A stretch of 64,000 nucleotides of DNA from Cunninghamia lanceolata (GCA_027924645.1 BSBN01001807.1:14402001-14466000); one strand, 5' to 3'. Positions 45,826 through 58,020 are shown, counted from the stretch's first letter. A program made the numbers and translations. Notes: generated by a model not told the origin, from the letters alone.

Positions 45826-47215
45826 CTATTCTTAAGGAATTGGCTAATGTATTTGCTTCAGAGATTCTCAGGATGTCACCTCGATGAGAGATTGATTTTC
45901 ATATTGACTTGGAACCAGGAGAACAACCTATTTCTAGAGCTCCCTATAGAATGATGACTCAAGAGCTTTAGAAGCTAAAGTTGTAGCTAAAGGAACTTTT
46001 GGACAAGGGCCATATTTGGCCTAGTAATTCTCCTTGGGGTGCACCTATCATCTTCGTGAAGACGGATGGGTCACTTGACCTTACATTGACTATAGGTAGT
46101 TAAACAAGCTCACGATGAAGAATTGCTACCCGTTGCCGAGAATTGATGATTTGTTTGATCAGATTCAAGGAGTGAGAGTTTTCTCAAAGATTGATCTTAA
46201 GTCAAGATACCATCAACTAAGGATAGTAGAAGCCAATATTCACAAAACTTTTTGCACTCGCTATGGTTAGTACGAATTCACTATAGTTCCTTTTGGATTG
46301 ACTAATGCCCCATCTGTATTCATGAGCTTGATGAATGGAGTTTTCTACACTTTTCTTGACCGATTTGTGGTAATCTTCCTAGATGATATTTCGATCTACT
46401 CCCGCATAGAAGAAGAGCATAAGGAGCATTTGTGGTTGGTATTGTAGTGCTTGAGAGAGAACCAGTCGTATGCCAATCTTTCCAAATGTGACTTTTTCCA
46501 GACAGAGATCCAGTATTTGGGTCATATTATTTCAGGAGACAGGATTGCAGTGGATCAGACTAAAATTTAGCCTATCTTGGAATGGCCAGCTTCAACTAAT
46601 GTTGTTGAGGTCAAAAATTTTAGGGGGCTAGCAGGTTACTACCAGAGATTTGTGGAAGGGTTTTCTAGGACCGCACATCCGATTACTTCTCTTCAAAAGC
46701 AAAGTAAGAAATTTGTATGGACCGAACAATACAAGAGAGCATTCCATATTTTGAAGGAGAAACCTACCAGTGCTCCTATTTTTGTGACTCTTGATCCTAC
46801 AGGGGACTTTGTTTGCACGGATGCTTTGATTGAGAGTCTTGGTGCAATGCTCATGCAAGAAGGATGTGTGATTGCTTTTGAGTCTCGCAAGTTGAAGGTG
46901 CATGAGCTCAACTATCTGACTCATGATTTGGAGCTTGCATCTTTTGTCCATGCTTTGGTTAATTAGCAAAATTTCCTTCTTAGGCATTGATTTGAGCTTC
47001 ATTCGATCACAGGAGTCTACAGTACATCTTTTCTCAGCCGAACCTGAATGCTCGATAGCGTTGATGGATGGAATTTATATGCGAGTATGATTTTGAGATT
47101 AAGTACATAAAAGGGAAAGAGAATGTTGTGGTAGATGCTCTCAATAGACAAAGACATGAGTTTCTCTCATTGACAATGAAGATGAACTTCAGGGGGCGTA
47201 TCTTGGAGTTTTTGT
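45826..47215 (+). pseudogene. Chromovirus G: reverse transcriptase and RNase H relic
   Basis: Ty3/gypsy reverse transcriptase: LEPGEQPISRAPYRM (45,912), [12 protein letters not shown] (46,031), [59 protein letters not shown] (active site, 46,370) and QYLGHIISGDRIAVDQ. The connection and RNase H follow: [20 protein letters not shown] (46,620), [31 protein letters not shown]. The RNase H Asp region [11 protein letters not shown] departs from the usual DAS pattern. It has many in-frame stops (TAG/TAA) and a few frame breaks. Confidence 0.88.
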
Positions 47216-48640
47216 CGTAGGATACTTTGTATAATGAGATAGTGTAGTATCAAGGTCCTATGAGGGACAAGTTTGAAGGTTATTCTTTTGATGTTGATGG
47301 CTTACTCAAACATTATGGTCGTATTTATGTTCCTTCCTTGGGAATCTCAGAGGGTTTGTTCTTGCAGAAGCTCACATAGCACCCTATGCAACACATCCAG
47401 GAGTCAAGAAAATGCATGTAGATCTTCGAAAACTCTATTTTTGGGTTAGTATGCGGAAAGATAATGCAAATTTCATTTCTCGTTTCCTCGAGTATCAGAG
47501 GGTGAAAGCCGAACATCAGTACCCGGCTTGATTTTTGTATCCTCATGCTATTCCAGAATGGAAGTGGGACGCCATCTCTATGGATTTCATTGTAGGCCTT
47601 CCTATGACTGCTCGACAACATGATGCTATCATGGTGACTGTGGATAAGTTAACTAAGGTGGTAGATTTTTCTCCGATGAGTTCTTCATATAATGTTTCTT
47701 TTTTGGCCAGGGTTTTCCTGCATGACATTGCTAGACTTCATGGTATTCCGAGGAGGATCATATCTGATAGAGATCTAGTTTTCAATTCTTCTTTTTTGGA
47801 CTGCCCTTCAGCAAGCTTTGGGTACTCAGTTCAACTTCAGCACAACCTATCATCCGGAGACAGACAGGCAAACGAAAAGCGTTAACCAGGTACTAGAGGA
47901 ATGCTCAAGATGTAGGTCATGGATCAGCAGTCTCGCTGGGAGGATTATTTGTACCTGGTAGAGTTTGCCTATAATAATGGGCATCACAGTTCGCTTGGCA
48001 TGGCTCTTTTTGAGGCTTTCTATAGTAGACCCTGCAGAACACCCCTAAGTTGGGATCGACTCGAGGATTGAGTTACAGTAGGACCTGAGTTGGTTCATGA
48101 GATGGAGAGGCAGGTGATCTAGATTCATGAGCAGTTGCAAAGAGCGCAGGATCAACAAAAGTAGTATGTAGATGCTAAGAGGATAGATAGAGAGATTCAG
48201 GTTGGGGATAGAGTGTTATTGCATGTTTGCCCATATAAGACTTCTATCCGATATGGAAAGGTCTCTAAGTTGGCACCAAGATTTGTTGGTCCATTCAAGA
48301 TTCTGTAGAGGATTGGTCTCGTTCCCTACCACTTAGCATTGCCACCAACCTATCTCGTATCCATGACATGTTTCACGTTTCTCTTCTCAAGAAGTATGTA
48401 CCTAACATATCTTGTGTTTTAGAGTGGGATGCTCTATAGGTGGCACGGGATGGGTAGTTAACTCTCAAGCATGTTCACATATTAGATCGTTGAATGTTGG
48501 CACTGTGAAGGCAGCAATTGGATCGGGTCAAGGTCCAGTGGGACCACTACAATGAGGCTACTGTTACCTGGGAGGATAGACCTCGGGTGAGGTCTTTATT
48601 TCCTTACCTCTTTGAGGGCTTCCAGGAGGAAGCCTGATTC
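47216..48640 (+). pseudogene. Chromovirus G: integrase with chromodomain-like end
   Basis: Integrase core: WKWDAISMDFIVGLPMTARQ (first Asp, 47,580), VDKLTKVVDFSPM, RRIISDRDLVFNSSF (second Asp, 47,765), then the HPET region in a shifted frame. C-terminal part: GDRVLLHVCPYKTSIRYGKV (48,205) and APRFVGPFKIL. The end (VKVQWDHYNEATVTWEDRPR, about 48,530) has the W..TWE pattern of chromodomains, which direct insertion to marked chromatin. Frameshifts and stops are frequent. Confidence 0.85.
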
Positions 48641-48653
48641 TAGATGGGGAGGA
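48641..48653 (+). other. Polypurine tract of chromovirus G
   Basis: TAGATGGGGAGGA directly before the LTR start TGTGAGGCC, a normal arrangement at the end of a chromovirus. Confidence 0.7.
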
Positions 48654-49700
48654 TGTGAGGCCTAGCTGGCCCTATTATTGAGACTACTTTTTAGATACTT
48701 TGTTTATGGTTTGTTTATTGAGTATTATGTGTATATGGTTTATACTGTCTTCACAGGATCATGGACATTGATGTTTAGATATGCATATTTTTATATGTAT
48801 ATATTTATGTGTGGACATTATTTTGGATTATAGTTAGTATTGGATGGTTTAATTTAATTAAATGCTTTTAATTATGTGATTTATATGATTATGTATTTAA
48901 ATGTTAATTTCACAAAAGTGAATGTTGTCTTTATTAATTATGAAATTTAATGAACTATTCTTTTACTCGTAAGATATGCTAGAAATTTAATATTTATTTA
49001 TACATTGCTTCGGCTATCTTATTCCATGATATACCGATGTTTGAAGTTGAGTTTTGCAGGTGGGCAGCCAAGACCTTTTAGTTCGGAGACATTCTCAAGA
49101 TACTTATTGTTATTTGATTTTTGTTAGTCATGCCTAATCCATAAAGGGGTAAAAAGGAATCTCGTTTGGTGACGAGAGTTATTTGGGTTAATTATCTTGT
49201 ATTTTTTTATTTAATTATTTAGTTATGTGGATTATTGTTATTTCTAATGGTGGTAGTGTTGGGGAGTTAAATGAGTTTTTATTCATTTATATTGTTTATT
49301 TTATTTTGTGGTTGAGTTTTGAGTTTGAGGAAGTTAAAGAGACTTATTGTTTTTTTTTAACTTCCATTTGCAAAGTTGATGGTGGGGAGTTGGGCAATAT
49401 TTTTATTTGGAATTTCATTCTTTTTTGTATGCGTGCATGGAGGGTTTTCTCTCTTTTTGGTCAAGAGGAAGAAGGGGAATTTGGCTTGTTGAATAAAAAT
49501 TTTGGATGAAGGAGGGTATGAAGGACCAGAAATTTCTGTTTGAAAGAAATTGTTGTTGATTTGGATCCAATATTTTGGGTTGCTCCTAACTTGGACAGCC
49601 AAGGTAGGGCTTCATATTTTTTTGATTTTTCATTGTTTTGTATGTAATCTGTGGTTATGGAAGAATTGTTGAGTCTGAAAATTGTATTGCATTTTTTTAG
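48654..49700 (+). mobile_element. 3' LTR of chromovirus G (right end not found)
   Basis: Starts TGTGAGGCCTAGCTGG. AT-rich sequence follows with no clear TG..CA end; the limit given is a rough guess. The end of the 5' LTR (GGGTGGGCGTGACA) is not seen here, so the LTR is truncated or extends past other insertions. Confidence 0.4.
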
Positions 49701-49979
49701 TTTATTACATTTTTTTAATTTTGTGTTGTTGGGTTTGGGTAATGCACGGAGCGATCTCTCCTGAGGGGTGAGAGCCTCCCTTGTATGGGGTTGAGAAAGG
49801 TGTGGAGCCTTTCTTGGGAAAATTTGATGGACCTTGTGAATAATGGTGGATGAGATAGTTGTGTTTTGGGTGTGATGTGGTATCGATGGAAGGGTTATGG
49901 TGTTTCAGGTGTGATGTGGCATCATGGATGGAAGGGTTGTGGTGTTGTGGTTGTGTTGCGGTATGGATGGAAGGGTTGT
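49701..49979. repeat. Degenerate minisatellite GGATGGAAGGGTTGTGGTGT
   Basis: From about 49,860, units of roughly 35-45 bp containing GATGGAAGGGTT(G/A)TGGTGTT and GTGATGTGG occur three to four times. The array continues after element F (GTTGTGGTGTTGCGGTTATG at 55,225), so F inserted into it. Confidence 0.65.
49975..49979. repeat. Target-site duplication of element F (left)
   Basis: GTTGT directly before TGTAATGTC. The same five bases follow the element at 55,225-55,229. Confidence 0.85.
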
Positions 49980-51815
49980 TGTAATGTCTCGATATTAAGA
50001 AATTGTTTAAATTCAAGATTTAAACATTATAGAGATAACTGCGATATATATATTATATTAATAATACTTTTTTAACAAGAATATATTATATTTATAAAAG
50101 ACAAATACAAATATAATATACAATATATAAATAAATATAAATAATAATAATATAAATATAAATATTATTATTTTTAATATTATAGTTAAATATATATAAA
50201 TAAATATAATTAATAATATTAATATTTAAATATTATAATTATCAGAATATATATTAATATTAGTGATTATTATCATATAAAATAAATATAAGACAAATGT
50301 CTTATAATCAGCGATCCCTAATAAAGTAAAAGGCAGCAAACAAAAGCTACAATTCATATTATAAAGGGGCAGCAACAATTCCATAAGGAATCGAATCCAA
50401 GACTTAAGGCAACAAATTAAATATAAGGGTGATCATTATTAAAATAACTTGGTAAACTAAAGACATCGATGACAAGAGTCATCGACTCTTAACTAAAAAT
50501 ATTAATGATTGGTAAGTCTTCTAAAATGAAGTCAACGCTCCACAAAAAGGCATCTCCTTAGAAGGTGGTGACCGATGGTAATGAGGTAATCTTCCCATGC
50601 ATATACATACTTGATCGATAAGGTAGCTTAAGGGATCATCAATATAGAATTATCAATCAAACACAGTAGTCACAACACAATACATATCTGCTCAACATCC
50701 GAAGGCAAGTAGAATATCAACCTAGAAGAGGAACATAATCAGCAAATCTACTTGGGTATATATATCCCAGCAGTGTTACAAAAAGATGCATCAATATTCA
50801 TAAGAAGCTGCCATAATATACTTATTCTATCCATCCACTATTGGTGGACATTGTTATAAATATATTAGTTCCTAATATAGGAACCATAGCATAAACAAAG
50901 AGAATCTTGGATTCCATTTAATAACCTTGTGAGATATCAAGGTATTCACTATAGTGATGATCATAGGATCACTTGTGCATCTTCGAATCATCCAAGGAAA
51001 GGAATCACATATTGGTATGATCTCTCTAACCCATACGATTATCTTAAATAGTTATACTTACCTAAATCATGATATACGAGGGATGAACACGACTTGCCAC
51101 ATCTTTAATCTTTCACCTTTGCCCCTATGAGCACATTTGGGTTGTTAGGGAAGTGTGGTTTTGTTAGTAATGTCTCACATGGTAGGTGACTCTCAAATGG
51201 TGGTATCGATGGGTGTTCATGACACCTTTGGGCCAAGTGGTGGTATTGCTAGGCGAGCATGAAACCCTTGAGCCTATGGCAGTGGAGATTAGTTTGTTAT
51301 TAATGTCTCACACGGTGGGTGACTCCCAAATGGTGGTATCGACGGGCATTCATAACACCTTTGGGCCAAGTGGTGGTATTGACAGACGTTCATGAAACCC
51401 TTGGGCCCATGGTAGTGGGGATTAGTTATCCAGTGCCTTAACGTAATGTTTCCCCCTCCTCCGCTAGGGTAGATGATTGGGCTATATTAACGACCAAGCT
51501 CGACGTCACCATTCCCAAAGTATATCATGATACGTAAATGTAGTTAAAGTATAAGTATACTACAATATGTGGAAATATAATTGAATATATGTACATGTTC
51601 ATTATTATTGCTTATGATTATGATGCTACTAACCCTAATGATTATGAAGGAAAGAATGTATGCACAAGTAACATTACATTCTTGTTTGTTTTTATGTATT
51701 GATTTCATTACTATATTCAAATTTATTGATCTTTAATATTGCTAATGTCCCTTTCTAGTAGTTATTCTTGTGTGTAGGTTAAGAAATCAAGAATATCCTA
51801 AAAGAGGACATTACA
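49980..51815 (+). mobile_element. 5' LTR of element F
   Basis: Starts TGTAATGTCTCG and ends GGACATTACA. Two tandem copies of a 134-bp unit lie at about 51,162-51,295 and 51,296-51,429 (units with AATGTCTCACA and TGGTGGTAT(T/C)GA); the 3' LTR has the same pair. The 69-residue ORFs in both LTRs come from this duplication. Confidence 0.9.
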
Positions 51816-51817
51816 AG

Positions 51818-51830
51818 TGGTATCAAAGCA
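51818..51830 (+). other. Primer-binding site of element F
   Basis: TGGTATCAAAGCA, two bases after the LTR; a tRNA-Met type site with one change. Confidence 0.85.
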
Positions 51831-51859
51831 ATCATCCTGCCATCCTGTGAAGAAAATTA

Positions 51860-53150
51860 ATGCAAACTTACACAAGGAGAAACTCCACACGCAACAACAA
51901 CAACAACAATATGGAAGGACAAATGGGAAACGATATGAAAGCTTTTATGGAGATGCCAACAAAGGCACTAATGGACCAGAATGAAAGAATTCTCCAAGCT
52001 ATGCCAACAAAGGCACTAATGGACCAAAATGAAAAAATTCTCCAAGCTATGCAAAACATGGGAGATGCCATTAGCAATCTTAAGGTCAATCCCTCAAATG
52101 GAAGAGACACAAGCTCAAACAATTCAAGAGATAATCATGGATCATTTACATTGGGAGTACCCAAACCTCCATTCCTATCCAAGGAAACTAGACCAAGAGA
52201 AGAAGAAAATAATACACCCTTAATGAGCACCGAAGATATTGCTTCAGCATATGCAAGCTTAGACCCTAAAATCAAGAGGATAGTATCATTCAGAGATTTC
52301 AGCGAGTCCAAGATAAAGGAAGTACCTAGAAAGGAAAGGAGGCTCTCAAATAAAGACCTAAAACATAAAGTGAACAAGGTAAATCTCCCAAATTTCGATG
52401 GGTCAAATCAAATCACAACCCATGCCTGGCTACAAAAGATGAACACCTATCTCACCCTTGGTCTGATGATCGAAGAGGATGCTATTCAATTTGTTGCTCT
52501 ACATTTAGAAGGGCTACCCTAAGAATGGTGGCACTATGGACGCCACACACAAGGACACCAAGATATAACGTCCTATGACAAATTCACACGAAAGTTTATC
52601 AAAAGATTTGATTGGAAATACCATCAACAAGACTTCAAAGAGTTAACGCAATTAAAACAATGAGGGACCGTGGAAGATTACATAACCGAATTCAAGAAAA
52701 TTTCAATAAGAGTTTCAAGAGTCGAGGAGGATAGACTCACTTATCTATTTGTTGAAGGATTAAAAGATTCACCTAGAGGACTAGTGAGTGCCCTTAACCC
52801 AACATCCCTTGAGTATGCCATTGAAACAACTTTAAGACTAGAAGCTTCCTCCACAAATAACAAATCTGCAAATGACTATACAAAACTGTCCCACAAGAAA
52901 GAAAGATTCCACGAATCCTTCTCATCCAAAAATGAAATGAAGGAAAAAAACTTATGTTACAAATGTAAAGAACCCTGGGAACATGGGCAACTTTGTCATA
53001 GAAAGGAATTAGATGAGAAAAACTTATGTTACAAATGCAAAGAACCCTGGAAACATGGGCACATTTGTCATAGAAAGGAATTAGATGAGAAAAACCTATG
53101 CTACAAATGTAAAGAGAAATAGAAACCAGGACATAAATGTGAAAAAAGAA
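51860..53150 (+). pseudogene. Element F: gag with triplicated zinc-knuckle segment
   Basis: One frame from ATG 51,860. N-terminal part with an Asn run and a 21-codon duplication (MPTKALMDQNE twice). Capsid: VNLPNFDGSNQITTHAWLQK, LHLEGLP, a TAA at 52,520, then EWWHYG; YDKFTRKFIKRF, TQLKQ, a TGA at 52,661, then GTVEDYITEFKKISIRVSRV and YLFVEGLKDSPRGLVSALNP. Three 24-codon repeats with CYKCKEPW..HG..C carry the zinc knuckle (CX2CX7HXC). The first has lost the His and a TAG at 53,120 cuts the third. All three stops fit C-to-T or G-to-A changes, and there is no frameshift. Related to the gag of E. Confidence 0.88.
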
Positions 53151-53229
53151 GTCAAGCAAACAATATAGAAATATGAGAGGGAAATACAGAAACTTCAAGT
53201 AAAAGAATGAAGGAAAGTTAATTCTAGAA

Positions 53230-53371
53230 TCAAGTACGTCTGCAACATACAAGAGAAGAAGTCATTTCTAAATATCTCATTAAATGGGAAGTTCTTCCTG
53301 TAGATGATGCTACGGGAAAAAAGTTGAAATTCTTGATCATCCCAATCTGAGATTGCTTGAGGACAAGCAAT
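53230..53371 (+). pseudogene. Element F: remnant of integrase chromodomain end
   Basis: REEVISKYLIKWEVLPVDDA and, after a 1-bp shift, EILDHPNLRLLEDKQ look like the last residues of a chromovirus chromodomain (YLIKW, DAT pattern). This is where pol would end before the polypurine tract. It marks the right side of the internal deletion. Confidence 0.65.
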
Positions 53372-53387
53372 CTTGAGTGGGGAGGAC
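53372..53387 (+). other. Polypurine tract of element F
   Basis: TTGAGTGGGGAGGAC directly before the 3' LTR start TGTAATGTCC. Confidence 0.75.
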
Positions 53388-55224
53388 TGTAATGTCCCGA
53401 TATTAAGAAATTGTTTAAATTAAAGATTTAATATAAAGATAAATGTGATATTAAATATTATATTAATAATATATTTATTAACAAGAATATATTATATTTA
53501 TAAAGGACAAATATAAATATAATATACAATATATAAATAAATATAAATAATAATAATATAAATATAAATATTATTATTTTTAATATTATAGTTAAATATT
53601 TATAAATAAATATAATTAATAATATTAATATTTAAATATTATAATTATCAGAATATATATTAATATTAATGATTATTATCATATAAAATAAATATAAGAC
53701 AAACGTCTTATAATTAGCGATCCCTAATAAAGTAAAAGGCAGCAAACAAAGGCTGCAATTCATATTATAAAGGGGCAACAACGATTCCATAAGGAATCGA
53801 ATTCAAGACTTAAGGTAGCGAATTAAATATAAGGGTGATCATTATTAAAATAACTTGGCAAACTAAAGACAATGATGACAAGAGTCATCGACTCTTAACT
53901 AAAAATATTAATGATTGGTAAGTCTTCTAAAATGAAGTCAGCGCTCCACAAAATGGCATCTCCTTAGAAGGTGGCGATCGATGGTAATGAGGTAATCTTC
54001 CCATGCATATAAATGCTTGATCGATGAGGCAGCTTAAGGGATCATCAATACAGAATTATCAATCAAACACAACATTCACAACACAACACAGATCCAATGA
54101 GCATTCAAAGGCAAGTAGTATATCAGCCTAGAAGAGGAACACAATCAGCAAATCTACTTGGGTATATATATCCCAGCAGTCTTACAAAAAGATGCAACAA
54201 TATTTATAAGAAGCTACCATAATATACTTATTCTATCCATCCACTATTGGTGGACATTGTTATAAATATATTAGTTCCTAATATAGGAACCATAGCATAA
54301 ACAAAGAGAATCTCGAATTCTATATAATAACCTTGTGAGATATCAAGGTATTCACTATATTGGTGATCATAGGATCACTTGTGCATCTTCGAATCATCCA
54401 AAGAAAGGAATCACATATTGGTATGATCTCTCTAACCCATACGATAATCTTAAATAGTTATTTATACATTACCTAACTCATGATATACGAGGGATGAACG
54501 CGACTTGCCACGTCTTTAATCTTTCACCTTTGCCCCTATGAGGATGTTTGGGTTGTTAGGGAAGTGTGGTTTTGTTATTAATGTCTCACACAGTAGGTGA
54601 CTCCCAAATGGTGGCATCGACAGGCGTTTGTGACACCTTTGGGCCAAGTGGTGGTATTGTTGGGCGAGCATGAAACCCTTGGGCCTATGGCAGTGGAGAT
54701 TAGTTTGTTATTAATGTCTCACATGGTGGGTGACTCCCAAATGGTGGTATCGATGAGCGTTCGTGACACCTTTGGACCATGTGGTGGTATTGACGAGCGT
54801 TCATGAAACCCTTGGGCCCATGGCAGTGGGGATTAGTTATCGAGCGCCTTAACATAATGTTTTCCCCTCCTCCGCTAGGGTAGATGATTGGGCTAAATTA
54901 ATGACCAGGCTCGATGTCGCCATTCCCAAAGTATATCATGAGACGTAAATGTGGTTAAAGTATAAGTATACTAAAGTATGTGGAAATATAATTGAATATA
55001 TGTACTTGTTCATTATTATTGCTTATGATTATGATGCTACTAACCCTAATGATTATGAAGAAATATATGTATGCACAAATAACATTACATTCTTGTTCGT
55101 TGTTATGTATTAATTTCATTACTATATTCTAATTTATTGATCTTTAATATTGTTAATGTCCATTTCTAGTAGTTATTCTTGTGCAAGTTAAGAAATCAAG
55201 AATATCCTAAAAGGGGACATTACA
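53388..55224 (+). mobile_element. 3' LTR of element F
   Basis: 1837 bp, homologous along its length to the 5' LTR, including the 134-bp tandem pair and the CCTCCTCCGCTAGGGTAGAT block. Differences are scattered, a few percent by eye. Confidence 0.9.
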
Positions 55225-55229
55225 GTTGT
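55225..55229. repeat. Target-site duplication of element F (right)
   Basis: GTTGT directly after GGACATTACA, matching 49,975-49,979. Confidence 0.85.
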
Positions 55230-56303
55230 GGTGTTGCGGTTATGTTGTGGTATGCGAGTTTGGAGGAATTATGGAAGTGGTGGCTATGGCTATGAATTGT
55301 GTAGGAGAAAGTGTTTTGTTTTTGTGATATGTTGGTATTCCCCAAGAGAGATGAATATCCCCTCTCTCCCCCTTTGAAGAATCTAGAATGGATTCTTTGT
55401 GAGCGAGTCAACTAATTGGGAATTTTGTGTTTGTTGTATGTATTAATCAACATTTTTTTAATTTGGTTGCAATGTCTATTTGTTGGTTCTTGAGAATGTC
55501 TCATGCTCAAGGGAGGGTTTGTAAAACAAACCATATAGTTGGGTGGAGAGCAGGACTGGGATGTTCATTTTGACTGCAGGTATTCATTTCCAGCCAAAGA
55601 TATGAGATGGGTTGAGCTTGTATGCTTTGTATAGATGGGAAGTTTAATCCATTGTGTATCTATTTCATTGATATTTTTTTGTAATGGAATACTCTCAATA
55701 AATTTTATTGTACAAGGGAGAAATTTGATAAATGTAATTTTTGTTTTATCTCTATGTCTATAGGCTGGAAAATACCTGTGTTTAGCAGAATTCTCATTGG
55801 ATTGGGTATATGAAATACTTTCATTTGTGATCAATTATTGTAAATTTATATTGTATTTGGTCTGGTTATTATATCCTTGTAATTTTGATACCTCTATATC
55901 AAATTAATTGAGGCGTTTTGCTCAAAAGTATATTTTTATACCTGCTGTTATGAATGGATATTATATGGATTTATTGTTTTATTTTATAAAATAAAACAAT
56001 AAGAATAGTATTGTATTGATTTGTTTTAATGCCTTAAGAATTCATGGAAGTCGTGGAGCTTCCATGGCTATCACAGCTCCCTTCGTAGGAGCCATGGCTC
56101 CCATGGCCAGCAGCCTTGGCAAGGCATCAACTAAGCCGGGCCTACCAAAGGCTTAGCTGAGCCCTATTGTTTACAAAAAAAAACTATTGAGTATGTAATG
56201 AAATGATCGGTTTATAATATGTCTGTTGTTATTTGAATATTGTTTAATATATATATCATCAAATGCAATCCTTTTGAATATATATAAATAATTAATAATA
56301 TTG
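55230..56303. other. Non-coding stretch with a GC-rich island
   Basis: Mostly AT-rich with no credible gene. An island at about 56,036-56,165 is GC-rich and contains the perfect 14-base palindrome GGAGCCATGGCTCC. It ends in a run of nine A (TTTACAAAAAAAAACT), which could mark a small non-LTR or SINE-like insertion, but no A/B box or convincing duplication was found. Confidence 0.4.
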
Positions 56304-57504
56304 TGTTAAGAATTATTAATAATATTGTAATAAATAAAAAATTAACATGTTAATGTTAATTTATTAGATGTTAATTTTTAGTTAGTTATTAGTTATGGGT
56401 TAATTGGTAGTTAATGGTTTGGGTAATTAGTAAGTTGAATGGCTTATAAAGCCATAGAATGTAATCAATTGAAGCGTTGAAAATGAATGATTGATTTTTG
56501 TTGATGTGGTTGAACTTTTGGCTCTTCTTCATTGTGTTCTATTTTCAATATGGTATCAAAGCAGGTGTCCTATGAGACCTCTCTGTTTGCCTTCCATTCA
56601 CTTGTATTTCCTCCAAAATGATGCAATCAAAGGATTAACAGATACCACGGACCTCGCATGAAATATAGAGTTTGCAGCATCCATTCTTCTTGCATATTTG
56701 TCAGCGGTATTAGCGAATACCACGGACCTCGCAGCGACCCTGTTGACATTCATAGTTCATATGCATTGCCTTTCTCTTCCATTGTGTACATTCTTTTCAC
56801 AGTGTTTTCACTCCATTTTATTCATTTCATATCAAAAAATCAGAAAAGTTGGAGAAATCTTTGGTGTTGCAAAAATTTGTTTTATATCAATCTCACTAAA
56901 ACAACAATATCTTTCTCATTTTATAACGAAACTTCGAAATTTAAAATGTTATGGGAAGTTGTTAAAGAGGAGAACAAAACCCAGAAATCGTGTGAAAATG
57001 TAGTTAATAGTTATTGAGCAGTTCGATGCATAATTTAGAGGTAAAATTGTAATATTTTTTCAACATTATGTAAATGGAGAAATAAGGGTTTTGGAGCCAC
57101 AAAGATCATGTAGAATTTGTATTTGCACATTGTAATTGAATGCATTATCAGTAAAAACCAACATCCAAAGAAACTTTTTCATTGAAGGGGGAAAATATGA
57201 GACATGTAAATTGTCAATATTGCAGCATCAAAATATAGTCTCTATGTCAGCACTAAAGGGGGGTGTTAGGAATTATTAGTGCATGACATAAAATAATGTA
57301 ATAAACAATAAATTAACATGTTAATTTTAATTTATTAGATGTTAGTTATTAGTTATGGGTTGGTAGTTTAGTGGTTTGGGGAGTTAGTAAGTTGCATGGC
57401 TTTATAAGCCATAAAATGTAATCAATTGAAGCGTTGAAGATGAATGATTGATTGTTGTTGATGTGGTTGAGCCTTTGGCTCTTCTTTATTGTGTTGCATT
57501 TTCA
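56304..57504 (+). mobile_element. TRIM-like mini LTR element
   Basis: About 1.2 kb: LTR 56,304-56,547 (244 bp, TGTTAAGAATT to TTTTCA), tRNA-Met type primer-binding site TGGTATCAAAGC at 56,551, internal part of about 700 bp without coding sequence, polypurine tract AAAGGGGGG, and LTR 57,264-57,504 (241 bp). The tiny LTRs and empty inside fit terminal-repeat retrotransposons in miniature, which depend on other elements for movement. I found no matching target-site duplication. Confidence 0.75.
56551..56562 (+). other. Primer-binding site of TRIM-like element
   Basis: TGGTATCAAAGC three bases after the LTR end TTTTCA. Confidence 0.8.
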
Positions 57505-58020
57505 ATAGTGTATGTGTGTGTGTACATATATATCAGTATAGCCATATTTTCATGTATTTCTTTTTAAGCCATAAGAATGTAATAGATTTTGTATTTGCAC
57601 ATTGTAATTGGATGCATTATCAGTAAAAACCAACATCCAAAGAAAATTTTTCATTGAAGGGGAAAAATATGAGACATGTTAATTGGCAATATTGCAACAT
57701 CAAAATATAGTCCCTATGTCAGCACTAAAGGGGGGTGTTAGGAATTATTAGTGCATGACATAGAATAGTGTAATAAATAATACATGTTAGTTTTTAGTTA
57801 GTTATTAGTTATGGGTTAGTTGGTAGTTTAGTGGTTTGAGTAGTTAGTAAGTTGAATGGCTTTATAAGCCATAGAATGTAATCAATTGAAGCATTGAAGA
57901 TGAATGATTGATTGTTGTTGATGTGGTTGAGCCTTTGGCTCTTCTTCATTGTGTTGCATTTTCAAGTGTGTGTACATATATATCAGTATAGCCATCTTTT
58001 CATGTACTTCTTTTTAAGAA
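57112..58020. repeat. Tandem duplication of about 460-470 bp carrying a third LTR
   Basis: The block from GTATTTGCACATTGTAATTG through the polypurine tract and LTR to the flank TACATATATATCAGTATAGC occurs twice (about 57,112-57,567 and 57,585-58,020). LTR starts at 57,264 and 57,736 are 472 bp apart. The third LTR is 57,736-57,964. Since flanking sequence beyond the LTR is included, this is a duplication after insertion, not a new insertion. Confidence 0.8.

Larger units (their letters stand above)
49980..55224 (+). mobile_element. Element F: gag-only non-autonomous gypsy element
   Basis: 5245 bp: 5' LTR 49,980-51,815 (1836 bp), tRNA-Met primer-binding site, gag, a short piece of chromodomain end, polypurine tract, and 3' LTR 53,388-55,224 (1837 bp), with GTTGT on both sides. 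The internal part is only 1572 bp and has no protease, reverse transcriptase or integrase. This is the layout of TR-GAG elements, which must use enzymes of an autonomous partner. The end of gag is followed by a decayed chromodomain tail, so it arose from a chromovirus by internal deletion. Confidence 0.9.

Noticed and set aside
51186..51395. 69-residue ORFs present twice (also at 54,597-54,806)
   Set aside because: They lie in the two LTRs of element F and arise from its internal tandem pair.
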